64,000 nt of DNA from CAIWXH01 sp964555675 (GCA_964555675.1 CAZKTU010000001.1:62001-126000); one strand, 5' to 3'; numbered from the stretch's first letter, positions 35,165 to 44,660 are shown. Made by a program: numbers and translations. The notes: generated by a model not told the origin, from the sequence alone.

Positions 35165-36337
35165 ATGTCGGAAGATAATTTTTCAAATGATGAAGAATTT
35201 ATTGAAGAAGACGTATTTGATTTAGATGTATTAGATGAATATGCTGGAATTTTTGTAGTCGGAGATACTCATTTTCGAAGTAAACATTTAGATGAAGCCG
35301 AAGAATTTATTACTAGATGTGTAAATAAAGCAGACGAATATGCTCCGGATATTATTATTCTATTAGGCGATATTTTAGATACCCATGAAGTTGCAAGATG
35401 TCAAGCATATAATTTAGCAATAACTTTTATTGAAAAATTATCAAAGATTGCACCAACATACGTACTTATTGGTAATCATGATTATATTAATAATTCACAA
35501 TATTGTACAAATAATCATTTTTTTAATGCATTAAAAAAATGGAATAATGTAACAATTGTTGATAGACCTATACAGATTACAAGAGATAAATATATTTATA
35601 CATTGGCACCATATATACCACCAGGAAGATTTATTGAAGCTTTAAATGAATTTATTAATAAATCTACGAATACTCAATCTACGAATACTCAATCTACGAT
35701 GTGGCAAGACTCCACTTTAATATTTGCTCATCAAGAATTTAGAGGCGTATGCTATAGAAAAAATCCTTTAACACAGGAACTTATCGACCCAAGTGATAAA
35801 GGAGATGTTTGGATGAAAGATTATCCACCAGTAATTAGTGGTCATATACATCATTCTCAAATAATTAATGATAATATATTATATCCTGGAAGTGCTATGC
35901 AAATTCATTTTGATGAATCACCAGATAAAAAAATGTGGTTAATTAATTTTGATGAAGAAGGAACATTAGATATTTCGGAAATAGATCTTGAAATGAAAAC
36001 TCATATGGAACTAACATTTGAAGTTAATAAATTAGACGAATTCGATGAAGCTGTGTTAGATGATTATTATATTAAATTAAGATTATTAGGAACAACTGAT
36101 CAATTTAAAGTATTTAGAAAAAGTACAAAATATAATCATCTTGCAAAATTAGGAGTAAAATTTGCATTTGAACCTTCAGCTCAAAATTTAAATGCGAGAC
36201 TTGAAAAAATGGGAGTTATTCATTTAGAAGGTAGAGATACTACATCTTTTGTTGGTGTATTAAAAGATTTAATTGCAACTAAGAATGATAATATTAAAAA
36301 TGCTTATAATGAAATTAGTAATGAATTAGGAATTTAA
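35165..36337 (+). CDS. Mre11/SbcD-like DNA repair nuclease
   Basis: 390 residues. Calcineurin-like phosphoesterase motifs in order: GDTH (33-36; Asp34, His36), LLGDILD (67-72; Asp69), GNHD (103-106), a His in AHQEFRG (near 197) and GHIHH (near 225). These give the five-motif dimetal nuclease site of Mre11/SbcD. N-terminal acidic extension of ~27 residues. It should pair with the Rad50/SbcC-like ATPase encoded at 52913-55360 to process DNA ends, hairpins and replication intermediates. The two genes are 17 kb apart, not an operon. Confidence 0.9.
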   Translation: MSEDNFSNDEEFIEEDVFDLDVLDEYAGIFVVGDTHFRSKHLDEAEEFITRCVNKADEYAPDIIILLGDILDTHEVARCQAYNLAITFIEKLSKIAPTYVLIGNHDYINNSQYCTNNHFFNALKKWNNVTIVDRPIQITRDKYIYTLAPYIPPGRFIEALNEFINKSTNTQSTNTQSTMWQDSTLIFAHQEFRGVCYRKNPLTQELIDPSDKGDVWMKDYPPVISGHIHHSQIINDNILYPGSAMQIHFDESPDKKMWLINFDEEGTLDISEIDLEMKTHMELTFEVNKLDEFDEAVLDDYYIKLRLLGTTDQFKVFRKSTKYNHLAKLGVKFAFEPSAQNLNARLEKMGVIHLEGRDTTSFVGVLKDLIATKNDNIKNAYNEISNELGI

Positions 36338-36339
36338 TT

Positions 36340-36354
36340 TTACTCAATGAGTAA
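36340..36354. terminator. Palindromic hairpin terminator
   Basis: Stem TTACTC/GAGTAA, loop AAT. Between convergent stops at 36337 and 36355. Confidence 0.75.
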
Positions 36355-37155
36355 CTATTTTCTTTTAAGAGAATGATATGATCTATTCATAAGATAATCT
36401 TTAGTAATAAACTGATTATTATATTCTTTAGAATTTAAAGCATGAGTTAATGCCGCAACTTGAGATTTAACATTTGGATTTCTTTGAAAATATTTTACAG
36501 TTTCTATAATATTTTTAGTAGTTTCATTATATTTTTTAATATTTATTTTAAGTTCAATTACAGCTTTATCTAAATTTGATAATAAGAAATAGAATATATT
36601 ATCATAATACTGATAATCTGTTATATTATAATTATATATTTTATCAAAATTATTAATAAAATTTAGAACAGATTCAACAATATATTCAGGATTTTTTGGT
36701 TTGATAGTATTTAATTCTGGAATTAAAGATTCAATATCAAATTTACCAATGTATTTTTCAATATATTCAATAGTATATCCATATAATTTAACAGCTTCTA
36801 ATTGAAGATGTTTTGAGGGATCTTTTATATGTTCAATTGCAAATTGATCATTTTTTATAGCTTCTAACTTCATTTCTTCCGTTGGATTTTGTATATATTG
36901 AATAGCATCTCCTTTTTTAATAGCTGCTAATTTTATTTCTTCAGAAGGGTTTTCTATATATTGAATAGAACTACCTCTATTTTTAACAGCTTTTAATTGC
37001 AATTCGTATGGAAATTTTACATCTCTATTAAAAAATGAAAGACCATGATATTTAACAAATTTTAATAAAAATTCCATCGGGATGCCATTTATATCATTAT
37101 AATTAATCATTTGTCTAGGATCTTTTAAAAGAATTTTTTGGCTTTGTTTATCCAT
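36355..37155 (-). CDS. DUF4116-like repeat protein, 4 repeats, SLKRK-type C-terminus
   Basis: 266 residues. It belongs to a second subfamily with a ~60-residue N-terminal domain (DPRQMINYNDINGIPMEFLL, KFVKYHGLSFFNRDVKFPYE). Only about four repeats remain; one is a residue short (AAIKKGDAIQYIQ). The C-terminal domain (IYNYNITDYQYYDNIFYFLL ...) ends RSYHSLKRK. It is the only SLKRK-type member on the minus strand. Confidence 0.83.
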   Translation of the reverse strand: MDKQSQKILLKDPRQMINYNDINGIPMEFLLKFVKYHGLSFFNRDVKFPYELQLKAVKNRGSSIQYIENPSEEIKLAAIKKGDAIQYIQNPTEEMKLEAIKNDQFAIEHIKDPSKHLQLEAVKLYGYTIEYIEKYIGKFDIESLIPELNTIKPKNPEYIVESVLNFINNFDKIYNYNITDYQYYDNIFYFLLSNLDKAVIELKINIKKYNETTKNIIETVKYFQRNPNVKSQVAALTHALNSKEYNNQFITKDYLMNRSYHSLKRK

Positions 37156-37199
37156 TTATTATTTGAATAATATTATTATTTAAAAATCAAAGATATTAT

Positions 37200-37216
37200 T
37201 TTACTCAATGAGTAAA
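37200..37216. terminator. Palindromic hairpin terminator
   Basis: Stem TTTACTC/GAGTAAA, loop AAT, 3 nt after the stop at 37220. Confidence 0.75.
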
Positions 37217-37219
37217 TAT

Positions 37220-38614
37220 TTAAATTGCCATCTTTGCATTAATAATAGACCAATGTCGATCCCTATAACCTTGAATGTAGAAACTATCAGATGTAAAATC
37301 ATCTATCTCTTTCAGTCTAAGAGTATCTCTAAATATCAATTTAGGAAATGGCCATGGTGTTCTCTTTAGTTGAGTATTAACTTGAGTTAGGTGATCTCTG
37401 TAAATATGAGTATCACCCATAACATGAATAAATTTTCTTGGTAGTAAACCACAAACATGGGCAATCATATATGTTAATATAGAATATGATGCAATATTAA
37501 ACGGTACACCTAAGAACATATCAGCACTTCTTTGATAAAGTTGACAATCTAAATACTTTCTATCTGAGGAAACGTAAAATTGAGCTAAAAGGTGGCAAGG
37601 TTCTAATACCATCTCATCAAGTTGACTTACATTATATGATGTAAGAATATGTCTTCGAGAAAATGGTTCATTTCGGATACCATCAACAATTTTTTTAATT
37701 TGGTCGATACCCCCTTCTCCCAATCCTGGAACTTTATCACAACCTTCATATTTTAATCCCCAATGCCTCCATTGATATCCATAAGCAGGACCCATATCTC
37801 CTTCATTATATTCTAATCCTCTATTTTTAATAAATTCTGCAGAAGTATTATCTTTCCATATCTTAACATTTTTACTTTCTAAAATTTTAGTATCTGTTTT
37901 ACCACTTAAGAAAAATAATAATTCTTCAATTATCATTTCGTGAAATATCTTTTTTGTTGTTAAAATAGGTATTCTTTCTGAGATATCAAATTCCATTCGT
38001 TCTCCGAATAATGATACAGTTCCTTTTCCAGTTCTATCAGCTCTGTTATCTCCGAAATCTCTAACTTTTTTTAGTAATTCTAAAAATTTATATTCGTCAT
38101 GAGAAATTTGAGGTGTATAAACATAACGAATATAGGTTGATGTATTTGCAGGTTCTTTCTCTGTTTTAAATTTAGAAACAACATCGAATGGAAAGAACTG
38201 ATCACACATATAATTTTTCTTAAATTTTGTTACATAAATTCTTTTACATAAATATAGATAATCAGCTATAGCTTCATTATATACTTGCTCCCCGCCCATA
38301 ACAAAAACATCTTCATAATTATCAACGCTTCCTATCATTTGTAGGGCATCTTTAAATGATTTTGCAATTTTTAATGTTGGATAATCAACTGGATTCATAT
38401 TTGAACTGATAATAACATTTGTTCTTCCTTCTAACGGAGCTCCAATCGTTTCCCATGTTTTTCTTCCCATAATAACAGCATTTCTTCCATTACCTTTAGT
38501 TGTATTTTTAAAAAATGTCATATCATCTTTACTATCCCATGGTATTTCTCCATGTTTAGAAATACCATTCTCAGAATCAACAGCTACAATAATAGAAAAT
38601 TGAGGCAAAGACAT
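37220..38614 (-). CDS. Bifunctional dihydrofolate reductase-thymidylate synthase
   Basis: 464 residues from the ATG at 38614 (MSLPQFSIIVAVDSENGI); an upstream in-frame TTG is not needed. DHFR domain ~4-165 (GISKHGEIPWDSKDDMTFF, NAVIMGRKTWETIG, VFVMGGEQVYNEA). TS domain ~185-464 (RADRTGKGTVSLFGERMEF, catalytic Cys in LEPCHLLAQFYVS, QRSADMFLGVPFNIASY, HVMGDTHIYRDH). Makes dTMP from dUMP and regenerates tetrahydrofolate. The fused order is that of protists and plants and is also found in mimivirus relatives. It lies between repeat-family genes. Confidence 0.96.
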   Translation of the reverse strand: MSLPQFSIIVAVDSENGISKHGEIPWDSKDDMTFFKNTTKGNGRNAVIMGRKTWETIGAPLEGRTNVIISSNMNPVDYPTLKIAKSFKDALQMIGSVDNYEDVFVMGGEQVYNEAIADYLYLCKRIYVTKFKKNYMCDQFFPFDVVSKFKTEKEPANTSTYIRYVYTPQISHDEYKFLELLKKVRDFGDNRADRTGKGTVSLFGERMEFDISERIPILTTKKIFHEMIIEELLFFLSGKTDTKILESKNVKIWKDNTSAEFIKNRGLEYNEGDMGPAYGYQWRHWGLKYEGCDKVPGLGEGGIDQIKKIVDGIRNEPFSRRHILTSYNVSQLDEMVLEPCHLLAQFYVSSDRKYLDCQLYQRSADMFLGVPFNIASYSILTYMIAHVCGLLPRKFIHVMGDTHIYRDHLTQVNTQLKRTPWPFPKLIFRDTLRLKEIDDFTSDSFYIQGYRDRHWSIINAKMAI

Positions 38615-38688
38615 TCTCAAATTTAATATTAAATATATATTGCTTTAAAATAATAATTAGATTCTTTTCAAGTAAAATATTGATAAAT

Positions 38689-38697
38689 AAAAATGAA
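38689..38697 (+). promoter_or_regulatory. AAAAATGA-type early promoter motif
   Basis: AAAAATGAA about 70 nt upstream of the start at 38768; the leader between contains a perfect hairpin. Confidence 0.55.
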
Positions 38698-38708
38698 TTT
38701 TTTACAAA

Positions 38709-38761
38709 TTTACAAAAGATAACAAATATTACCTTTTTACAAATTTGTTATCTTTTGTAAA
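38709..38761. repeat. 19-bp perfect inverted repeat in 5' leader
   Basis: Arms 38709-38727 (TTTACAAAAGATAACAAAT) and 38743-38761 are exact reverse complements with a 15-nt loop. The repeat ends 6 nt before the start codon of the next gene and would form a strong RNA hairpin in the leader. Confidence 0.8.
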
Positions 38762-38767
38762 ACATAA

Positions 38768-40135
38768 ATGCATAAGATAAATTATTTATCTGAAGAATTG
38801 CAATTAGAAGCAATTAGAATTTGTGATAGCGATATTCAGTATATTATTAATCCTTCTGAACAAGTTCAATTAGAAGCTATAAGAAAAAATGGAACAAATA
38901 TCCAATTTATTAATAACCCTTCTAGAACTATTCAATTAGAAGCTGTTAAACAAAATGGACATGCTATTCAATTCATTAAAAATCCATCTGAAGAGTTAAA
39001 TCTAGAAGCCATTAAACAAAATGGTAATGCTATTAAACATATTAATAACCCTTCTGAACAAATGAAACTAGATGCTATTAAACAGAATGGCAACGCCATT
39101 AAATTTATTGACAATCCTTCTAGAATTATTCAATTAGAAGCTGTTAAAAAACATGCATTTTTAATAAAATTCATTAAAAATCCTTCTAGAACTATTCAAT
39201 TAGAAGCTGTTAAAAAAAATGGTTATGCTATTCAATATATAGAATATTCTTTTGAAGAAGTTCAATTAGCAGCTGTTAAGAATTGCGGATATTCTGTTCA
39301 ATATATTCAAAATCCTTCTAGAGAAGTAAAATTAGAAGCTGTTAAACAAAATGCACATTCTATTCAATATATCGAAAATCCTTCTGAAGAAATAAAGTTA
39401 GAAGCTGTTAAACAAACTGGAAAAGTTATTCAATATATTAAAAATCCTTCTAGAAAAGTAAAATTAGAAGCAGTTAAACAAGATGGACTTGCTATTGAAT
39501 ATATTCAAAATCCAACTGAAGAGATGAAATTAGAAGCTGTCAAACAAAATGGTTGTGCTATTCGTTTTATTCAAACTCCAACTGAACAAGTTCAATTAGA
39601 AGCTGTTAAATCTAATGGATATGTTATTTTATTTTTTGAAAATCCGTCTGAAGAATTAAAATTAGAAGCAGTTAAACAAAATGGAGAAGCTATTCAATTC
39701 ATTAAAAATCCTTCTGAACAAATGAAATTAGAAGCTGTTAAACAAAATATAAATTCATCAGAATATATTAAAGATATATCTGATGACATATATGATTTGA
39801 TATTTGAAAATATTTTAAATAAACAATGTAATATTGTGAGTGTAGTAATAAAATTTATTGAAAATTATAAATATAATATATATGAATATTATTATTTTAA
39901 TAATATATTTAGATATCTTATCAAATATTATTATCCTATAAATAACATAACACAAAAATCATCTACTACTCAAACCATAATTAAATTAGTAAATTATTAT
40001 CAAAATAATCAAAAATATAAAATTAATTTATTAAATTTAATATGTTGTTTAGATATAAAAAAAATAAATAATATATCTTTAATAGTAAAAGATTATTTAA
40101 TGTATTATACTTATCATAATTTAATGAGAGTTTAA
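38768..40135 (+). CDS. DUF4116-like repeat protein, 15 repeats, HNLMR-type C-terminus
   Basis: 455 residues. Repeats begin almost at the start codon (MHKINYLSEELQLEAIRICD), so there is no N-terminal capping domain. 15 repeats, several with an SRTIQ/SREVK variant of the SEEMK segment not seen elsewhere. The C-terminal domain (NYKYNIYEYYYFNNIFRYLI) ends YYTYHNLMRV. The only HNLMR-type member on the plus strand. Confidence 0.85.
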   Translation: MHKINYLSEELQLEAIRICDSDIQYIINPSEQVQLEAIRKNGTNIQFINNPSRTIQLEAVKQNGHAIQFIKNPSEELNLEAIKQNGNAIKHINNPSEQMKLDAIKQNGNAIKFIDNPSRIIQLEAVKKHAFLIKFIKNPSRTIQLEAVKKNGYAIQYIEYSFEEVQLAAVKNCGYSVQYIQNPSREVKLEAVKQNAHSIQYIENPSEEIKLEAVKQTGKVIQYIKNPSRKVKLEAVKQDGLAIEYIQNPTEEMKLEAVKQNGCAIRFIQTPTEQVQLEAVKSNGYVILFFENPSEELKLEAVKQNGEAIQFIKNPSEQMKLEAVKQNINSSEYIKDISDDIYDLIFENILNKQCNIVSVVIKFIENYKYNIYEYYYFNNIFRYLIKYYYPINNITQKSSTTQTIIKLVNYYQNNQKYKINLLNLICCLDIKKINNISLIVKDYLMYYTYHNLMRV

Positions 40136-40143
40136 TAAAAAAA

Positions 40144-40158
40144 CTACTCAATGAGTAG
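40144..40158. terminator. Palindromic hairpin terminator (CTACTC variant)
   Basis: Stem CTACTC/GAGTAG, loop AAT, 8 nt after the stop at 40135. Confidence 0.75.
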
Positions 40159-40281
40159 AAAAATTATTTAATTATCATTTATGATTTAAAATGATTGACA
40201 TAACCAACAAAAGCTGTATAATTTAATAAAATTCTACTCAACAAGTAAAAAAGAATAAGAAATTAATTATTAATTAATAAA
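40159..40281 (+). other. Short intergenic stretch with decayed terminator, possible gene remnant
   Basis: Holds an 11-codon ORF (ATG at 40191, MIDITNKSCII) and, at about 40233-40247, a broken version of the palindrome (CTACTCAACAAGTAA). A deleted gene between two terminators would leave this. Confidence 0.35.
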
Positions 40282-41121
40282 ATGGATAAAAGAACACAGC
40301 AATACATTTTAGATAACCCATCTGAAATAATAAATTATACTGATATTAATAAATTAACAAAAAAATTCATCAAATCTTTTGTTATAAAACACGGAATTGA
40401 ATATATTAATGAAAATATAATTTTATCAGATGATATTTTATTAGAAGCTGTTAAACATAATGGTTATGAAATAAGATTTATTAATAATCCTACTGAAAAA
40501 ATATGTCTAGAAGCTGTTAATAATAAAGCTATAGCTATTAAATATATTGATAACCCTTCTGAAAGAGTTCAAATAGAATCAATTAAAAAAGATCATCTTT
40601 CTCTTTATTATCTTTTTGAAAAAGGTATTATTCCTTCTGAATATGTACAAATGGAAGCTATTATAAATAATGAATATTCTTTTAATTATCTTATTGGGAA
40701 AGGTATAAAACTTTCTAAACGTATACAATTAGAAGCTATAAATCGATCTTTTAAAATAGATGCCGATTTTGAATCATTAATTCCTTTTTTAAAAGATATG
40801 TCATCAAAACCTAATGATATTATTTTTGAATTACTCTTTGATTATATTATTAATTATGAGAAAGAATATGATACATTTTTTTCTAATAAAAATTATGATT
40901 GTATATTAAATTTTCTAATAAAAAATCCAATCCCGTCTTATTTTCTTTCAAAATATAATATGAAATTTTTTGAAACTGTAAAATATTTTCAAAAAAATCC
41001 AAATACTAAATCTCAAGTAGTGTCATTAATATACCTGTTAAATTCTAAAAAATATAATAATCAATTTATTACCAAAGAATATCTTATGCATAGAACATAT
41101 CATTCTCTTAAAAGAAAATAA
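40282..41121 (+). CDS. DUF4116-like repeat protein, degenerate repeats, SLKRK-type C-terminus
   Basis: 279 residues. N-terminal domain (DNPSEIINYTDINKLTKKFI) as in the SLKRK subfamily, about five diverged repeats (two with the inserted FEKGIIPSE / GKGIKLSK spacing), then the C-terminal domain ending RTYHSLKRK. The most diverged member of its subfamily; the insertion pattern is shared with the next gene. Confidence 0.8.
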   Translation: MDKRTQQYILDNPSEIINYTDINKLTKKFIKSFVIKHGIEYINENIILSDDILLEAVKHNGYEIRFINNPTEKICLEAVNNKAIAIKYIDNPSERVQIESIKKDHLSLYYLFEKGIIPSEYVQMEAIINNEYSFNYLIGKGIKLSKRIQLEAINRSFKIDADFESLIPFLKDMSSKPNDIIFELLFDYIINYEKEYDTFFSNKNYDCILNFLIKNPIPSYFLSKYNMKFFETVKYFQKNPNTKSQVVSLIYLLNSKKYNNQFITKEYLMHRTYHSLKRK

Positions 41122-41138
41122 TTAAATTCGTTTATCAG

Positions 41139-41147
41139 AAAAAATGA
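41139..41147 (+). promoter_or_regulatory. AAAAATGA-type early promoter motif
   Basis: AAAAAATGAA about 30 nt upstream of the start at 41176. Confidence 0.6.
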
Positions 41148-41175
41148 ATTTAATTATTTTTTTTCTAGTAAATAA

Positions 41176-42813
41176 ATGGACGAAAAAATTGTTCTAGATA
41201 AAGATTATCAATACGATGAAGAATTATTAGATTATCTTTATAATCACCCAGAAGAAATAATTAATTATTATAAACTTGAATATTTTCCTATAAATTTTCT
41301 TATTAGATTTATTAATCGCCATGGATTAAGTTATTTTAATAAAGAATTGATAATACCATATGATATTTTATTAGAAGCTGTTAAACAAAATGGACATGAT
41401 ATTCAATATATCGAAAATCCTTCTGAAGAGTTAAAATTAGAAGCTATTAAACAAACTGGACATGCTATTCAATATATTCAAAACCCTTCTGAAGAGTTAA
41501 AATTAGAAGCTGTTAAAAAAAATGGTCATGCTTTGAAGTGGGTTAATAATCCAACTGAAGAGATAAAATTAGAAGCAGTTAAACAAGAAGGACGGTCTAT
41601 TCAATATATCAATAATCCTTCTGAAGAGTTAAAGTTAGAAGCTATTAAACAAAATGGTAATGCTATTCAATATATTGAAAACCCAACTGAAGACATGAAA
41701 TTAAATGCTATTAAACAGGATAGGTATTCAATAGAATTTATTCAAGATCCTTCTGAGGAGCTTCAGTTAGCAGCCGTTGAAAAGGATGGATATTATATTA
41801 GATATATAAGAAATCCAACTGAAAAAGTACAAATAGCAGCTGTTAGATCTTCCCATCGTGCTCTTAAAATTATATTTGATAAGCGTATAATTCCTTCCGA
41901 AGCTGTACAATTAGCAGCTGTTGAAAATTATGATGAAGCATATTTTGATATCATGATACGTAATATTGAAACATCAGAAGAAGTTAAATTAGCAGCCGTA
42001 AGACGAAATGGTAGGGCCATAGATTGGTTTACTAATATAAATGATAGACGTAAATTTGCACCTATAGCTTTGAAAACATATGGATACGCTATCCGATATA
42101 TAGATAATCCTTCTAAACAACAGCAATTGCTTGCTATTCAAAATGACGGAGAAGCTATTAAAGTTATAAAAGATCCGTCACATTATATTCAAATGAAAGC
42201 TGTTTTTGAAAATGGATTAGCAATTAAACATATACAAAATCCTAGTAAACAAGTACAAATGAAAGCAGTTATTAGTAATCCGTTTGCCATGCATATTATA
42301 GAACAGAATAGTGGTCAGAAATTTGATATGGGATTAGTTATTAAATATTTAGATAGAATAAATTTTTCTGATACATTCTATTTAATTGAAGAAAGATTTG
42401 AAGATGAAGATATAAAACGATATCCACATACAAAAATAAATAAAGTAAGATTTTTCTATAGAAAACTATTAGATTATATAGATACTTATGAAGGAAATAT
42501 TTATGGTAATCAATTCTATCCTTCGATATTTAATTTTTTAGTTAGCGCTTTTTATTACGTCCAAGAACCTAATCAATATAATATCGATTTTGATATTGAA
42601 TATAACAATCAAATCATAGATGATTATTCATTGTATAGTGAAACTACTAGAAATATTATAGAATCTGTTAAACATTATGCTGATAATAATACAGAATCCA
42701 AAATTCAAGTATCGGCATTATTAGAATCTCTAAAACAGACAGACTATAATAATAGTTTTATAACAGAACAATATCTTTCTAACAGAACATATCATGCATT
42801 AAAAAGAAAATAA
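41176..42813 (+). CDS. DUF4116-like repeat protein, ~14 repeats, SLKRK-type C-terminus
   Basis: 545 residues. N-terminal domain (YNHPEEIINYYKLEYFPINF, YFNKELIIPYD), about 14 repeats that decay along the protein, some with extra residues (FDKRIIPSEAVQLAAVENYD, FTNINDRRKFAPIALKTYG). The C-terminal domain is longer than in its paralogues and ends RTYHALKRK. Codon and repeat divergence suggest it is an older copy than its neighbours at 44.7 and 46.4 kb. Confidence 0.83.
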   Translation: MDEKIVLDKDYQYDEELLDYLYNHPEEIINYYKLEYFPINFLIRFINRHGLSYFNKELIIPYDILLEAVKQNGHDIQYIENPSEELKLEAIKQTGHAIQYIQNPSEELKLEAVKKNGHALKWVNNPTEEIKLEAVKQEGRSIQYINNPSEELKLEAIKQNGNAIQYIENPTEDMKLNAIKQDRYSIEFIQDPSEELQLAAVEKDGYYIRYIRNPTEKVQIAAVRSSHRALKIIFDKRIIPSEAVQLAAVENYDEAYFDIMIRNIETSEEVKLAAVRRNGRAIDWFTNINDRRKFAPIALKTYGYAIRYIDNPSKQQQLLAIQNDGEAIKVIKDPSHYIQMKAVFENGLAIKHIQNPSKQVQMKAVISNPFAMHIIEQNSGQKFDMGLVIKYLDRINFSDTFYLIEERFEDEDIKRYPHTKINKVRFFYRKLLDYIDTYEGNIYGNQFYPSIFNFLVSAFYYVQEPNQYNIDFDIEYNNQIIDDYSLYSETTRNIIESVKHYADNNTESKIQVSALLESLKQTDYNNSFITEQYLSNRTYHALKRK

Positions 42814-42830
42814 TATCCTTTTTAATAAAT

Positions 42831-42847
42831 ATTATTCATTGAATAAT
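42831..42847. terminator. Palindromic hairpin terminator (ATTC/GAAT variant)
   Basis: Stem ATTATTC/GAATAAT, loop ATT, 17 nt after the stop at 42813 and 2 nt before the next ATG. Confidence 0.7.
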
Positions 42848-42849
42848 AA

Positions 42850-43137
42850 ATGGAAAAACATATTATTAAATATGGAAATGTATTATTTAACGGTCCTCAT
42901 TTTATTTATGAACTTAAGGATGATTTAATTCCGTATTCAAAATATTTAGATTTAAATATAAGATCTTATGTAGATATTACATCTTTTCGACCAGATCCGT
43001 CATATTTTATGAAAGAAAATAAAAGATATAATGCTGTGTTATATTTTGATAGATTGAAAACTTGTTCCGATGATGAAATAATATCATTAAGAAAAATAGA
43101 ATTATCTCCTGATAAATTAATTATTAGAATACGTTAA
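42850..43137 (+). CDS. Hypothetical protein
   Basis: 95 residues, alpha/beta, no family recognised. Its stop codon overlaps by 4 nt the stop of the convergent histidine-phosphatase gene, and no palindrome lies between them, which is exceptional in this window. Confidence 0.65.
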   Translation: MEKHIIKYGNVLFNGPHFIYELKDDLIPYSKYLDLNIRSYVDITSFRPDPSYFMKENKRYNAVLYFDRLKTCSDDEIISLRKIELSPDKLIIRIR

Positions 43138-43643
43138 TTATTAATTTGTATTGGAATGATATCACAATTTTTAGGTGATATTTGACGATTGGAAAGTAAA
43201 TGAATATAGTCGTGGTGTGAAAATGCAAATACATAATCGTAATTTATAACTTCGTCAGATTTTAGATATGATATAAAATTAACTATTCTTTTCATTACAT
43301 CTTCATCCGTTTCATTCATTTTTTCTGATTCATTTATAATATTACAAGGTCTGCACATTCTTTCTCGAATATCATAACATATTTTTACATCTACATTAAG
43401 ATTACAATTTAATAATTCTATTAAAGAAAAATATGAAGTTTTTTTCGCACGTTGAAGTGGTGAAAGTAGAAATAGAATCTTCTGTGATTGTGAAATTTTA
43501 GAAAATAATATGTTTTTCAAATGAATAGCTAATGCTTCTGATTGTCGTTTTCCTATATCATGAATGTCAACATCAAATTCGTCTTTATCTTCAATATTAA
43601 ATAATGAAGCACCATGACGAATTATATATACTTCTGGTGCCAT
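43134..43643 (-). CDS. Histidine phosphatase (phosphoglycerate-mutase-like)
   Basis: 169 residues. RHG motif at 9-11 (YIIRHGASLFN) with the phospho-accepting His10, a conserved Arg in SPLQRAKKT (near 62-70), and a second catalytic His in FSHHDYIHLL (near 150). This is a minimal branch-1 histidine phosphatase; the substrate (phosphoprotein, sugar phosphate or nucleotide) cannot be inferred. It sits alone within the repeat-gene array. Confidence 0.85.
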   Translation of the reverse strand: MAPEVYIIRHGASLFNIEDKDEFDVDIHDIGKRQSEALAIHLKNILFSKISQSQKILFLLSPLQRAKKTSYFSLIELLNCNLNVDVKICYDIRERMCRPCNIINESEKMNETDEDVMKRIVNFISYLKSDEVINYDYVFAFSHHDYIHLLSNRQISPKNCDIIPIQINN

Positions 43644-43679
43644 TTCTTTTTCTTTAAAGAAAAAGAAAAAGAAATTTTT

Positions 43680-43687
43680 AAAATGAA
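43680..43687 (+). promoter_or_regulatory. AAAATGA-type early promoter motif
   Basis: AAAATGAA (TAAAATGAATTT context) about 35 nt upstream of the start at 43720. Confidence 0.5.
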
Positions 43688-43719
43688 TTTTTATTTTTTT
43701 CTTAAGAAAAATAAAAAAA

Positions 43720-44649
43720 ATGTATAAAGTTGATATGCAAAATGAACAAGAAATGACAGATTACGTTAAACGCGACATTTATGGTATTAATTATATAATA
43801 AACCCTACAGAACGGATGAAGTTAGAAGTTGTCAGACAGGATGGTTACTATATCAAATACATCAAAGATCCAACTGAACAAGTACAAATAACAGCTGTTA
43901 AACAGAATGGATATGCTATTAAATATATTAAAAATCCTTCTGAACAAGTTCGATTAGCTGCTGTTAATCAAAGTGGTTGCGCTATTCAATATATTAAAAA
44001 TCCTTCTGAACAAGTTAAATCAGTTGCTGTCAATCAAGATGGTCGTTCTATTCAATATATTGAAAATCCTTCTGAACAGCTTAAATTAAATGCTATTAAA
44101 AATTGTGGATATTCTATAATATATTTTGAAAATCCATCTGAACAAATTCAGATTGAAGCTGTTAAAAATATACCAAGAGTTATTGAATATATAAGAAATC
44201 CTTCTGAACGTGTAAAATTAGAAGCAATTAAAAAGGATGCATACGTTATTCAATATATTAAATCTTTTAATATTGAACCTTTAATTCCCGAATTAAATAC
44301 TATTATCAATCCAAAAAATCCAGAATATATTGTTGAACCTATTCTAGATTTTATTAATAATTTTAATGAAAGATACAAATATGATATTACAGATTATCAG
44401 TATTATGATAATATATTCTATTTTTTATTATCAAATTTAGATACAACATCTATATGTTTTAATTTAAGATTAAAAGAAACTAACGAAACTACTAAAAATA
44501 TTATAGAAACTGTAAAACAATATCAAAGGAATAAGAATGTTAAATCTCAAGTAGGATCGTTAATACATCTATTAAAAAAACATAACAAAAATCCTATAAC
44601 AGAACAGTATCTTTCTCATAAAACGTATCACTCATCAAAAAGAAAATGA
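43720..44649 (+). CDS. DUF4116-like repeat protein, ~8 repeats, SLKRK-type C-terminus
   Basis: 309 residues. Starts nearly within the repeats (DYVKRDIYGINYIINPTERM), lacking the N-terminal domain of its subfamily. About eight repeats, then the C-terminal domain almost identical to the next two genes (YKYDITDYQYYDNIFYFLLS ... ending KTYHSSKRK). Confidence 0.83.
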   Translation: MYKVDMQNEQEMTDYVKRDIYGINYIINPTERMKLEVVRQDGYYIKYIKDPTEQVQITAVKQNGYAIKYIKNPSEQVRLAAVNQSGCAIQYIKNPSEQVKSVAVNQDGRSIQYIENPSEQLKLNAIKNCGYSIIYFENPSEQIQIEAVKNIPRVIEYIRNPSERVKLEAIKKDAYVIQYIKSFNIEPLIPELNTIINPKNPEYIVEPILDFINNFNERYKYDITDYQYYDNIFYFLLSNLDTTSICFNLRLKETNETTKNIIETVKQYQRNKNVKSQVGSLIHLLKKHNKNPITEQYLSHKTYHSSKRK

Positions 44650-44653
44650 AAAA
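44643..44653 (+). promoter_or_regulatory. AAAATGA-type early promoter motif
   Basis: AAAATGAAAAA about 55 nt upstream of the start at 44703, overlapping the stop codon of the upstream gene. Confidence 0.5.
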
Positions 44654-44660
44654 ATAATTA

